From the NCBI GenBank assembly GCA_900769615.1, contig CAAGHH010000011.1:1-64000 (forward strand): 64,000 bases of DNA. Reading direction: 5' to 3'. Source of the stretch: Selenomonadales bacterium (GTDB lineage Bacteria; Bacillota; Negativicutes; Selenomonadales; Selenomonadaceae). Below are positions 8,679 through 16,280 of this stretch, in pieces. Under the pieces are notes generated by a model. That model saw only the letters and a list, made by a program, of their open reading frames with translations. It made no database searches and had not been told where the DNA came from. How positions within the stretch are numbered: the first letter of the stretch is position 1; each line of letters begins with the position of its first letter. The position numbers and the translations under genes are program-made.

Positions 8679-10181
8679 ATGATAGATATTGTCGACCGCG
8701 TACGTAATAAGGCTTTGCAAGCTAAAATTGTAACAGCTGAAGAAGCAGCAGCTTATTTTAAACCAGGAATGAATGTTGCAACTAGCGGTTTTACGGCATC
8801 CTGTTATCCTAAAGCTGTACCGTTAGCTTTAGCTGAGCGCATGAAAAAAGATCCATTTACGATTAATTTGTGGACCGGTGCTTCAACAGGACCTGAGCTG
8901 GATGATGCATTAGCCCAAGTTCATGGCATAAAAAAGCGTTTGCCATATCAGACTGATAAGGTATTGCGCAGTGAAATAAATGATGGTTCGGTTGATTATC
9001 TGGATCTGCATCTGTCAGAATCAGCTCAGCTCAGTCGCTGTGGGTATTTAGGCAAAATAGATGTTGCTTTGGTAGAGGCCTGTGCCATAACCGAAGAAGG
9101 AAATATTATACCGACAACTTCATTAGGCAATGCAGCATCGTATGTGCAAAGTGCGGATGTAGTTATCGTAGAAATTAATACTACCCAGCCATTAGATCTT
9201 GAAGGTATGCATGATGTATATATACCGATGGATCCTCCCAATAGATTGCCAATTCCAATCGTAAAGGCAAGTGACAGGGTCGGTACAACCTATATTCCCT
9301 GCACACCGGAAAAAATAAAATATATTGTACCATGTGATATACCGGATCATACACGTTCATTGAAAGCAATAGATGATGATTCGAAGAAAATGAGTCAATA
9401 TACTTTGGATTTTCTCAAGGCTGAAATTAAAGCCGGCCGGATGCCGAAGAATCTGCTTCCATTGCAGTCAGGTGTAGGCAATGTAGCTAATGCAGTTATT
9501 GCTGGCTTTGTTGATTCTGATCTTAGTGATTTAACGGTTTACACGGAAGTTATTCAAGATGGTATGCTGGATTTAATCGACGCTGGCAAGCTTAACTTCG
9601 CTTCGGGAACAGCTTTTAGCCCGTCACCAGAGGGAATGGCACGGTTCTATAAGGATGTAGCTAAGTATAAGAAATATTTGTTGCTGCGTCCAGAGGAAAT
9701 ATCTAATAGTCCGGAAGTCGTTCATCGGTTAGGGGTAATTGCCATGAATACCGCTATTGAAGTTGATATCTACGGCAATGTTAATTCGACGCATATTACT
9801 GGCACTAAGATGATGAATGGTATTGGTGGCAGCGGTGATTTTGCCCGCAATGCTTATCTGACTATTTTCTATACGCCATCGATAGCTAAAGAAGGCAAGA
9901 TATCAGCGATTGTGCCGATGTGTTCGCATATAGATCATACAGATCATGATGTTGACATCATCATCACGGAGCAGGGGGTAGCTGATTTACGCGGCAAGGC
10001 TGCGCGTGAGCGGGCTTTGGAAATAATCAATAATTGTGCCCATCCGGATTATCGTCCAATACTGCTTGATTATTTTAAACGAGCTGATGAAATGACTAAA
10101 CATGCCAATACGCCACATATTTTAAGTGAGGCACTTTCTTTCCATGAGCGTTTCCTTGAAAATGGCAGTATGGCAAAATAA
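8679..10181 (+). CDS. acetyl-CoA hydrolase/transferase family protein, likely succinyl-CoA:propionate (acetate) CoA-transferase
   Basis: A 500-residue class I CoA-transferase of the Cat1/ScpC/AarC type. Family landmarks are visible: TSGFTASCYPKAVP near the N-terminus, QSGVGNVANAV, YTEVIQDG (whose Glu is the likely catalytic carboxylate), NGIGGSGDFARNA, and EQGVADLRGKAARERA near the C-terminus. It would move CoA from propionyl-CoA to succinate, regenerating succinyl-CoA for the mutase next door; acetate is an alternative substrate. I chose the ATG at 8679 because GAGGGAGG precedes it; the in-frame ATG at 8616 has no ribosome site and would add 21 untypical residues. It is the first gene of the propionate block and may respond to the repeat at 8492-8533. 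Confidence 0.9.
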   Translation: MIDIVDRVRNKALQAKIVTAEEAAAYFKPGMNVATSGFTASCYPKAVPLALAERMKKDPFTINLWTGASTGPELDDALAQVHGIKKRLPYQTDKVLRSEINDGSVDYLDLHLSESAQLSRCGYLGKIDVALVEACAITEEGNIIPTTSLGNAASYVQSADVVIVEINTTQPLDLEGMHDVYIPMDPPNRLPIPIVKASDRVGTTYIPCTPEKIKYIVPCDIPDHTRSLKAIDDDSKKMSQYTLDFLKAEIKAGRMPKNLLPLQSGVGNVANAVIAGFVDSDLSDLTVYTEVIQDGMLDLIDAGKLNFASGTAFSPSPEGMARFYKDVAKYKKYLLLRPEEISNSPEVVHRLGVIAMNTAIEVDIYGNVNSTHITGTKMMNGIGGSGDFARNAYLTIFYTPSIAKEGKISAIVPMCSHIDHTDHDVDIIITEQGVADLRGKAARERALEIINNCAHPDYRPILLDYFKRADEMTKHANTPHILSEALSFHERFLENGSMAK

Positions 10182-10248
10182 AGGTCAATTAAAATTAAAT
10201 AGATAAATATAAATATTTTTTACTGAATGAATCAGGAGGAATTTTCCT

Positions 10249-11904
10249 ATGAGCACTGAACACGAGAAAATCCAGGCCGAGCTGGCTAAGTATCAAGCAA
10301 GCGTAGAAAAAGCTATTGCGCGTTTTCCTGAGCGTGAGCATTTACCGGAGCAGCGTCTGTATACGCCACTTGATATCAAGAAAACTGATTACGCTGATGA
10401 AATAAGCTTCCCAGGTGTTTATCCTTATACCCGTGGTGTACAGCCGACAATGTATCGTGGCCGTTTTTGGACGATGCGTATGTATGCAGGCTTTTCTACG
10501 GCTGAGGAATCAAACAAGCGTTATCGGATGCTGATAGAAAATGGTGCAACGGGGCTTTCCTGTGCCTTTGACCTGCCAACGCAGATTGGTTATGATTCGA
10601 CCGATCCAATATCGGAAGGTGAAGTAGGCAAGGTTGGCGTTGCTATTGATTCGCTGGCAGATATGGAGACTTTGTTTGATAAGATTGATTTGGGCAAGGT
10701 TTCAACATCCATGACCATTAATGCACCAGCATCAGTTCTTTTGGCCATGTATATAGCAGTAGCAGAAAAACAGGGCGTACCGGCTGATCAGCTGCGTGGT
10801 ACTATTCAAAATGATATTCTGAAAGAATATGCTGCGCGTGGCACTTATATTTTCCCGCCCCGTCCATCAATGCGTCTTATTACGAATATCTTTGAATATT
10901 GCTCAAAGAATGTACCTAAATGGAATACTATCTCTATTTCGGGTTATCATATTCGTGAAGCTGGTTCGACGGCTTCGCAGGAAATCGCTTTTACGATTGC
11001 TGATGGTATTGCCTACTGTGAAGCAGCTATCAAGGCTGGTTTGCATATTGATGATTTTGCTGGGCGGCTGTCATTCTTCTGGAATGCGCATAATAATGTT
11101 TTGGAAGAAGTAGCTAAGTTCCGCGCATCTCGCCGTATTTGGGCAAAAGTTATGAAAGAGCGTTTCCATGCGGAAAAGGATAAATCCATGAAGCTGCGTT
11201 TCCATACACAAACTGCTGGCTCCATGCTCACAGCTCAGCAGCCAAACAACAATATTGTTCGTGTTGCTTTGCAGACAGCAGCTGCGGTCATGGGCGGCAC
11301 GCAGTCACTGCATACCAATTCGCGTGATGAGGCTTTGGCTCTTCCAACGCAGGAGTCAGTAACGATAGCTTTGCGTACGCAGCAGATAGTTGCTTACGAA
11401 AGCGGTTTGGCTGATGTAATCGATCCATTAGCTGGTTCGTACTATGTAGAAGCTATGACCAATAAAATTGAGGCTGAAGCTTGGGAATATATCAAGAAGA
11501 TTGATGATATGGGTGGCGCCGTTGCTGCCATTGAAAAAGGTTATATTCAGAAGGAAATTCAGGATTCAGCTTACAAATGGCAGATGGATGTCGAATCTGG
11601 TGCTCGCACTATCGTCGGTGTTAATAAATTCCAAATGGAAAATGAAGAACCTCCAAAAGATTTGCTGAAAGTAGATGAGGCTGTTGGCGAACGTCAGAAA
11701 GCCAAAGTTGAGGCTATGAAGGCTAAACGTGATAATGAAGCTGTAAAGAAAGCGTTAGCTGATCTCAAAAAAGCATGTCAGGATGAAAATGAAAACCTCA
11801 TGCCGCATATTTTGGCAGCTGTAAAAACCTATGCAACCTTAGGTGAGATTTGTAATGTAATGCGGGAAGTATTCGGCGAATATGTTGCTCACGTCAGCCT
11901 GTAA
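10249..11904 (+). CDS. methylmalonyl-CoA mutase, catalytic (large) subunit
   Basis: The barrel-domain subunit that rearranges succinyl-CoA to methylmalonyl-CoA by an adenosylcobalamin radical mechanism. The 551 residues cover only the substrate-binding half; the cobalamin domain is the separate next gene, a split arrangement also known from archaea and some Firmicutes. Typical blocks are PYTRGVQPTMYRGRFWTMR (73-93 region), GATGLSCAFDLPTQIGYDS, TMTIN-type SMTINAPASVLLAM, GTIQNDILKEYAARGTYIFPP, and HTQTAGSMLTAQQPNNNIVR. A Lys/Glu-rich linker lies near the C-terminus. CAGGAGGA lies about 10 bases before the ATG. It is clearly the mutase rather than isobutyryl-CoA mutase by context, though sequence alone would not exclude the latter. 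Confidence 0.93.
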   Translation: MSTEHEKIQAELAKYQASVEKAIARFPEREHLPEQRLYTPLDIKKTDYADEISFPGVYPYTRGVQPTMYRGRFWTMRMYAGFSTAEESNKRYRMLIENGATGLSCAFDLPTQIGYDSTDPISEGEVGKVGVAIDSLADMETLFDKIDLGKVSTSMTINAPASVLLAMYIAVAEKQGVPADQLRGTIQNDILKEYAARGTYIFPPRPSMRLITNIFEYCSKNVPKWNTISISGYHIREAGSTASQEIAFTIADGIAYCEAAIKAGLHIDDFAGRLSFFWNAHNNVLEEVAKFRASRRIWAKVMKERFHAEKDKSMKLRFHTQTAGSMLTAQQPNNNIVRVALQTAAAVMGGTQSLHTNSRDEALALPTQESVTIALRTQQIVAYESGLADVIDPLAGSYYVEAMTNKIEAEAWEYIKKIDDMGGAVAAIEKGYIQKEIQDSAYKWQMDVESGARTIVGVNKFQMENEEPPKDLLKVDEAVGERQKAKVEAMKAKRDNEAVKKALADLKKACQDENENLMPHILAAVKTYATLGEICNVMREVFGEYVAHVSL

Positions 11905-11949
11905 TAAGCTAGAGTAAAATTACTGACAGCATAGTTGGAGGAAAATAAA

Positions 11950-12345
11950 ATGGAAAAGAAAATCAGAGTATTAGTAGCAAAACCAGGACTTGATGGTCAT
12001 GATCGTGGTGCTAAAGTAGTAGCACGTGCTTTGCGTGATGCTGGCTTTGAGGTAATATATACTGGACTTCGTCAGACACCAGAGCAAATAGCTGAAGCTG
12101 CATTGCAGGAAGACGTCAATGTAGTTGCGATGAGTATACTTTCAGGAGCTCATGGTCATCTTTTTCCAAAAGTAGTGGATCTAGTTCGCGCTGAGGGAAT
12201 GAATGATGTACTAATTATCGGTGGCGGTGTTATTCCTGAGACGGATATACCAGCACTTAAGGAAGCTGGTGTAGCTGCTGTATTTACGCCTGGCACGCCG
12301 ACGGGCGAAGTAGTAAATTTCATTAAAGAACACGTTAAAATATAA
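11950..12345 (+). CDS. methylmalonyl-CoA mutase, cobalamin-binding (small) subunit
   Basis: A 131-residue B12-binding domain protein that supplies adenosylcobalamin to the preceding catalytic subunit. The cobalamin-ligand motif DxHxxG is seen as D15-G16-H17-D18-R19-G20, followed by the usual SILSGAHGHLFP and GGGVIPETDIPALKEAGV segments. The length equals the C-terminal domain of fused mutases. The ATG at 11950 is preferred because TTGGAGG lies about 9 bases upstream; an in-frame TTG at 11935 sits within that site. It follows the catalytic subunit by 45 bases. Confidence 0.95.
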   Translation: MEKKIRVLVAKPGLDGHDRGAKVVARALRDAGFEVIYTGLRQTPEQIAEAALQEDVNVVAMSILSGAHGHLFPKVVDLVRAEGMNDVLIIGGGVIPETDIPALKEAGVAAVFTPGTPTGEVVNFIKEHVKI

Positions 12346-12356
12346 TTAAGCAGTTT

Positions 12357-12402
12357 AGTGTTGGTAGTGGAGTCTCGTGGCTCCATTCCGACACTATTAT
12401 TT
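12357..12402 (+). terminator. hairpin after the mutase small subunit, possible terminator
   Basis: AGTGTTGGTAGTGGAG pairs imperfectly, with G-U pairs, to CTCCATTCCGACACT. It is followed by ATTATTTTA rather than a solid T-run, so termination may be partial. The rest of the gap to 12476 is AT-rich; a TTGTGAA-N4-TTAAC sequence at 12412 resembles a Rex half-match but is too degenerate to call. Confidence 0.5.
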
Positions 12403-12476
12403 TAGAATTTATTGTGAACTTATTAACTTAATTATGTTTACGATAAGTTTATAAACTGCCGAAAGGTGGTGGCATT

Positions 12477-13418
12477 TTGGATATTGCTGAAGAATTGTTA
12501 AAGGGAAACCGGCTGGCCTTGTCGCGGGCTATTACAGCGATAGAAAATGAATATGATGATGCGGTCGAGATTATGAAAAAAATTTATCCGCATACAGGTC
12601 ATGCTTATGTATTAGGGATAACTGGACCACCAGGAGCTGGCAAAAGTACCTTGACCAATAGGATTGCCTATGAATATCGGCAGCAAGGCAAGACTGTTGG
12701 TATTATAGCCGTCGATCCAACTAGTCCTTTTACTGGCGGAGCGATACTAGGTGATAGAATTCGTATGAACTCACTGACACTAGATAAAGGCGTGTTTATC
12801 CGCAGTATGGGTACTCGTGGCAGCTTGGGTGGTTTATCGCATAAAACAGCTGATGCGGTAAAGGTTATGGATGCTTTTGGCAAGGATATAATTATCGTTG
12901 AGACCGTAGGTGTTGGTCAATCTGAAGTTGATATAGTAAAAGCAGCTGATACTACGATGGTAGTGCTGATACCGGGAATGGGTGATGATATTCAAGCCAT
13001 AAAAGCTGGTATTTTGGAGATAGGCGATCTTTATTGTATCAATAAATCAGACTTGTATGGTGCTGATAAACTGGTTCGGGAAATCAATATGATGCTCGAC
13101 TTAGATAGTTTTATGACGGATTGGCGTCCGCCAATAACCAAAGTTATAGCTAGTCAGGATGAAGGTATCAAGGATTTGATGGTGACAGTTGAAAAGCATC
13201 GCAGCTATATCGAAGGTAACGGCAAGCTGGCGGAACGACGGACGAAGCGTACGCGTGATGAAATGCTTGATATTTTAAATAGCAATATAGGTAATTATAT
13301 TAAAGAGAAGATTGTTGCTAGTGGCCGTTTGGATAATTATGTTGAACAAATAAAGAGCCGTGATACTGATCCATATACTGTGGTTGGTTCGATTATGCAG
13401 GAAATGCTCAATAAATAG
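12477..13418 (+). CDS. meaB: G3E-family GTPase MeaB, chaperone of methylmalonyl-CoA mutase
   Basis: GTPase that protects and reactivates methylmalonyl-CoA mutase by gating adenosylcobalamin loading. The 313-residue length is normal. The Walker A motif GPPGAGKS is at 50-57, followed by VDPTSPFTGGAILGDRIRM, RSMGTRGSLGGLS, the Walker B/switch segment VETVGVGQSE, and the NKSD base-recognition motif. The start is TTG at 12477; GAAAGGTGG lies about 7 bases before it and no better start is near. Placed directly after the two mutase subunits and before the epimerase, consistent with its role. Older annotations call this family ArgK, a misleading name. Confidence 0.95.
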   Translation: MDIAEELLKGNRLALSRAITAIENEYDDAVEIMKKIYPHTGHAYVLGITGPPGAGKSTLTNRIAYEYRQQGKTVGIIAVDPTSPFTGGAILGDRIRMNSLTLDKGVFIRSMGTRGSLGGLSHKTADAVKVMDAFGKDIIIVETVGVGQSEVDIVKAADTTMVVLIPGMGDDIQAIKAGILEIGDLYCINKSDLYGADKLVREINMMLDLDSFMTDWRPPITKVIASQDEGIKDLMVTVEKHRSYIEGNGKLAERRTKRTRDEMLDILNSNIGNYIKEKIVASGRLDNYVEQIKSRDTDPYTVVGSIMQEMLNK

Positions 13419-13431
13419 GAGGAAAGGCAAA

Positions 13432-13848
13432 ATGTTTAAGATTTTAGGTGTAGATCATGTTGGTATCGCAGTAAGTGATTTAAAGGAAACAGGTTCCTTC
13501 TGGGGCGAAGCTTTAGGCTTGCCGGCTAATGGTGAAGAAACCGTAGCTGAGCAAAAAGTAACGACCGGATTTTTCCCAACTCCTAATGGCAGTGAAATTG
13601 AGCTTTTGGCTGCAACTGATGAAACATCACCCATTGCTAAATTTATCGAAAAAAACAATGGCCGCGGCGGTATTCAGCATATTGCTTTAAGAGTTGATGA
13701 TCTGGAAGCAGCTTTAGCTGAATTAAAAGAAAAAGGCGTTCGCCTGATTGATGAAAAACCGCGCCTTGGTGCTGGAGGTGCCAAGATTGCTTTTGTTCAT
13801 CCGAAAGCATCGCACGGTGTTTTGCTTGAACTTTGCCAACGCGATTAA
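13432..13848 (+). CDS. mce: methylmalonyl-CoA epimerase
   Basis: Vicinal-oxygen-chelate (glyoxalase-fold) enzyme that interconverts (R)- and (S)-methylmalonyl-CoA. The 138-residue protein shows the metal ligands typical of the family: His9 in VDHVGIAV, His83 in GGIQHIALRVDD and Glu133 in LLELCQ. AGGAGGAAAGG lies just before the ATG at 13432, 13 bases after meaB; an upstream in-frame start inside meaB is a shadow. The epimerase is needed between the mutase product (R) and the (S)-specific decarboxylase encoded next. Confidence 0.95.
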   Translation: MFKILGVDHVGIAVSDLKETGSFWGEALGLPANGEETVAEQKVTTGFFPTPNGSEIELLAATDETSPIAKFIEKNNGRGGIQHIALRVDDLEAALAELKEKGVRLIDEKPRLGAGGAKIAFVHPKASHGVLLELCQRD

Positions 13849-13861
13849 TTTATGCTGATAT

Positions 13862-13904
13862 TAGCAAATTTATTACCAGGTAATAAATTTTGCTTGCTTT
13901 TTTT
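13862..13904 (+). terminator. intrinsic terminator after the epimerase
   Basis: AGCAAATTTATTACC pairs with GGTAATAAATTTTGCT (one bulged base), followed by a TTTTTTT run. It splits the propionate block into two transcripts, with mmdA downstream. Confidence 0.88.
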
Positions 13905-13993
13905 GCGGGAATAGTGCAAAATAGAACATGCAGAGTATGCGAAATATGTCACGAATATGTATTTCCAAAAACGCGTGATTTAGGAGGTATATA

Positions 13994-15523
13994 ATGGCTA
14001 CAGTTCAAGAAAAAATTGATTTGATGAATGCTAAAAAAGAGCACATTCGCTTAGGCGGTGGTCAAGCTCGCATTGATAAACAGCATGAAAAAGGCAAGCT
14101 TACGGCGCGTGAGCGCTTAGAGCTGCTGTTTGATGATGGTTCATTTGTTGAGCTTGATATGTTTATGAAGCATCGTTGTACTAATTTTGGCATGGGCAAA
14201 AAAGAAATGCCGGCTGATGGTATCGTAACTGGTTATGGTACGGTAGATGGTCGTCTTATCTATGCTTATGCACAGGACTTCACGGTATCCGGTGGTTCTT
14301 TGGGGGAAAAACATGCCCATAAGATTTGGAAGGTGCAGGATCTGGCTTTGAAGATGGGCGCACCGTGCATTGGTATCAATGACTCGGGTGGAGCTCGTAT
14401 TCAGGAAGCAGTCGATGCTCTTTCTGGCTTTGGTGGTATTTTCTATCGCAATACGGCATCATCGGGGGTAATACCGCAGATTTCGGTTATTATGGGACCT
14501 TGCGCTGGTGGTGCAGTTTATAGTCCAGCTATTACAGATTTTATCTTTATGGTAAAGAATACCAGTCAGATGTTCATTACGGGACCAGCAGTTATTAAAT
14601 CAGTAACGGCTGAGGAAGTAACCGCGGAAGAACTCGGCGGTGCGGTAGCGCAGAATCAGAAATCAGGCGTTGCACATTTTGCTTGTGAAAATGAAGAAGA
14701 GTGTATAGCAAAGATTCGTGAGCTTTTATCTTATCTTCCGAGCAACAATATGGAAGACGCACCAGCAGTGGAACCAACCGATGATCCAAATCGTCAGGAT
14801 GAAGCACTGAACAGCATTATTCCGGATAATCCGAATATGCCGTATAACATGAAAGATGTTATCGCTTCAATTGTCGATGATGGTCAGTTTTTTGAAGTGC
14901 AGGAGCTTTATGCGCAGAATGTAATTATTGGCTATGCTCGTCTCGATGGACGGTCAGTAGGTATTGTAGCTAATCAGCCTAACAATATGGCTGGCTGCCT
15001 TGATGTTGATGCATCGGATAAGGCTGCTCGTTTTGTCCGCTTCTGCGATGCGTTTAATATTCCGCTTTTGACTTTGGTTGATGTACCGGGATTCTTGCCA
15101 GGTGTAGATCAGGAGCATAATGGTATCATTCGTCATGGTGCGAAGATGCTTTATGCTTATAGTGAGGCAACGGTGCCAAAGGTTACGGTTATTACGCGTA
15201 AAGCGTATGGCGGTTCGTATATTGCTATGTGCTGCCGTGAGCTTGGTGCTGATCAAGTTATGGCATGGCCAACGGCTGAAATCGCTGTAATGGGACCAGC
15301 TGGTGCAGCTAATATTATCTTCCGTAAGGATCCAGATAAGGAAGCAAAGACCCAGGAATATATTGATGATTTTGCTACGCCTTATGTAGCTGCTGAGCGT
15401 GGTTATGTTGATATGGTTATTGAGCCAAAAGAGACACGTCCATTAGTTATTACAGCATTTAATGCTTTGGCTAGCAAACGTGAAATGGGACCAGCTAAAA
15501 AGCATGGTAATATTCCGCTTTAA
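13994..15523 (+). CDS. mmdA: methylmalonyl-CoA decarboxylase, alpha (carboxyltransferase) subunit
   Basis: A 509-residue acyl-CoA carboxyltransferase that moves the carboxyl group of (S)-methylmalonyl-CoA to the biotin of the carrier subunit. Both crotonase-like halves are visible: GKLTARERLELLFDDGSF, QDFTVSGGSLGEKHAHKI, GINDSGGARIQEAVDALSGFGGIF and MGPCAGGAVYSPA in the first; VDVPGFLPGVDQEHNGIIRHGAKMLYA-type residues (about 355-381) and RKAYGGSYIAMCC in the second. Length and motifs match MmdA of Veillonella and Propionigenium; propionyl-CoA carboxylase beta is the closest alternative, but the neighbours favour the decarboxylase. TAGGAGGT lies upstream of the ATG. It starts a short operon with the next two genes. 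Confidence 0.93.
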   Translation: MATVQEKIDLMNAKKEHIRLGGGQARIDKQHEKGKLTARERLELLFDDGSFVELDMFMKHRCTNFGMGKKEMPADGIVTGYGTVDGRLIYAYAQDFTVSGGSLGEKHAHKIWKVQDLALKMGAPCIGINDSGGARIQEAVDALSGFGGIFYRNTASSGVIPQISVIMGPCAGGAVYSPAITDFIFMVKNTSQMFITGPAVIKSVTAEEVTAEELGGAVAQNQKSGVAHFACENEEECIAKIRELLSYLPSNNMEDAPAVEPTDDPNRQDEALNSIIPDNPNMPYNMKDVIASIVDDGQFFEVQELYAQNVIIGYARLDGRSVGIVANQPNNMAGCLDVDASDKAARFVRFCDAFNIPLLTLVDVPGFLPGVDQEHNGIIRHGAKMLYAYSEATVPKVTVITRKAYGGSYIAMCCRELGADQVMAWPTAEIAVMGPAGAANIIFRKDPDKEAKTQEYIDDFATPYVAAERGYVDMVIEPKETRPLVITAFNALASKREMGPAKKHGNIPL

Positions 15524-15537
15524 TCGGGGGCGATATT

Positions 15538-15693
15538 ATGAAGACAGAAGTCAAAAATGTTTCGCCGGAAGTAGTAGCAGCGATTACGGCTGCTGTGCAG
15601 ATGATGACAGCAAACAAGGTAGTGGCACTGCGTATAAAGCGCAGTGATGCTTGGGTTCTGGCTGCTCGTGGCGGGATGGCTCGTCAGCTTTGA
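15538..15693 (+). CDS. small MmdE-like (epsilon) subunit of methylmalonyl-CoA decarboxylase
   Basis: A 51-codon reading frame between mmdA and mmdC, 14 bases after mmdA, with GGGGGCG before the ATG. The product reads MKTEVKNVSPEVVAAITAAV at the N-terminus and ends with RIKRSDAWVLAARGGMARQL (about 32-51). Its VSPEVVAAI and WxxAAR segments look like the C-terminal domain of the delta/gamma subunits of sodium-pump decarboxylases and the separate 55-residue MmdE of Veillonella. It has no membrane segment. It is too short for routine gene finding but is well supported by spacing, frame and position. The identity is inferred from memory of the family, not from a search. Confidence 0.75.
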   Translation: MKTEVKNVSPEVVAAITAAVQMMTANKVVALRIKRSDAWVLAARGGMARQL

Positions 15694-15728
15694 TTCTTAA
15701 ATGAATTTATAATTTGGAGGAAATTTTC

Positions 15729-16121
15729 ATGAAAAAATTCAATATTACTGTAAATGGTACTGCTTATGAAGTAGAGGTAGAAGAAGTCAAAGCTCAGGCT
15801 GCTGCCGCACCGAAAGCAGCTCCGAAGGCTCCGGCAGCACCGGCACCGAAAGCAGCTCCAGCTCCGCAGGCTGCTCCGAAAAAAGCAGCTGTTGCTGCTG
15901 GCGCAGGTGAACATTCGATAGATGCGCCGATGCCAGGCAAAATTGTAAAACTGGTAGCTGCTGAAGGTCAGGCAGTAAAAGCTGGCGATACGCTGCTGAT
16001 TCTGGAAGCAATGAAGATGCAGAATGAAATTGCTGCTGATGCTGATGGCACGGTTAAAACGTTCAATGTTGCCGCTGGTCAGAGCGTAAAAGCACATGAA
16101 TCACTGGTAATCATTGGCTAA
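15729..16121 (+). CDS. mmdC: biotin carboxyl carrier subunit of methylmalonyl-CoA decarboxylase
   Basis: A 130-residue carrier protein. The N-terminus (MKKFNITVNGTAYEVEVEEV) is the usual BCCP-like start. A flexible Ala/Pro/Lys linker covers about 22-58 and a biotinyl domain covers 62-130. The biotin attachment site EAMKM places the modified lysine at 96, with APMPGKIVKL at the domain start. Biotin would shuttle the carboxyl group from MmdA to the membrane decarboxylase. TTGGAGGAAA precedes the ATG at 15729. No membrane beta subunit (mmdB) follows; the transcript appears to end at the hairpin at 16161. Confidence 0.95.
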   Translation: MKKFNITVNGTAYEVEVEEVKAQAAAAPKAAPKAPAAPAPKAAPAPQAAPKKAAVAAGAGEHSIDAPMPGKIVKLVAAEGQAVKAGDTLLILEAMKMQNEIAADADGTVKTFNVAAGQSVKAHESLVIIG

Positions 16122-16160
16122 TAGCGTTTGTTAAAATAAAAAGGACACCTTTTTTGTACC

Positions 16161-16211
16161 GACCCTCAAAAGTTAGACTAAAAACCTGACTTTTGAGGGT
16201 CGATATTTTAT
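16161..16211 (+). terminator. strong hairpin / terminator after mmdC, resembling IS-end sequence
   Basis: GACCCTCAAAAGTTAG pairs with CTGACTTTTGAGGGTC (one mismatch) across a 9-base loop and is followed by GATATTTTA. The preceding TGTACCGACC and the AAAAGTTAGAC arm resemble terminal repeats of IS150/IS3-type elements from memory, so this may be an insertion-sequence remnant now serving as a terminator. No transposase is nearby. Confidence 0.75.
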
Positions 16212-16280
16212 GGCTAAATATAGCTGTTGACTTTAGAATTATTATCAAGTAAAATCTAGCTATTGTATGGAGGTGTTATT

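Noticed and set aside
10225..10235. ATGAATCA half of the mdh-type repeat before the mutase gene
   Set aside because: Only one arm is present and it overlaps the ribosome-binding sequence, so it is probably chance.
12412..12429. TTGTGAA-N4-TTAACTT upstream of meaB as a Rex site
   Set aside because: Three of 14 consensus positions differ, including the outer bases of one arm, and the region is AT-rich.
15684..16097. 137-residue frame on the - strand opposite mmdC, rich in Ser/Phe/Arg
   Set aside because: It is the antisense of the Ala/Pro linker codons of mmdC; there is no ribosome site, and the composition is an artefact of GCx/CCG repeats.
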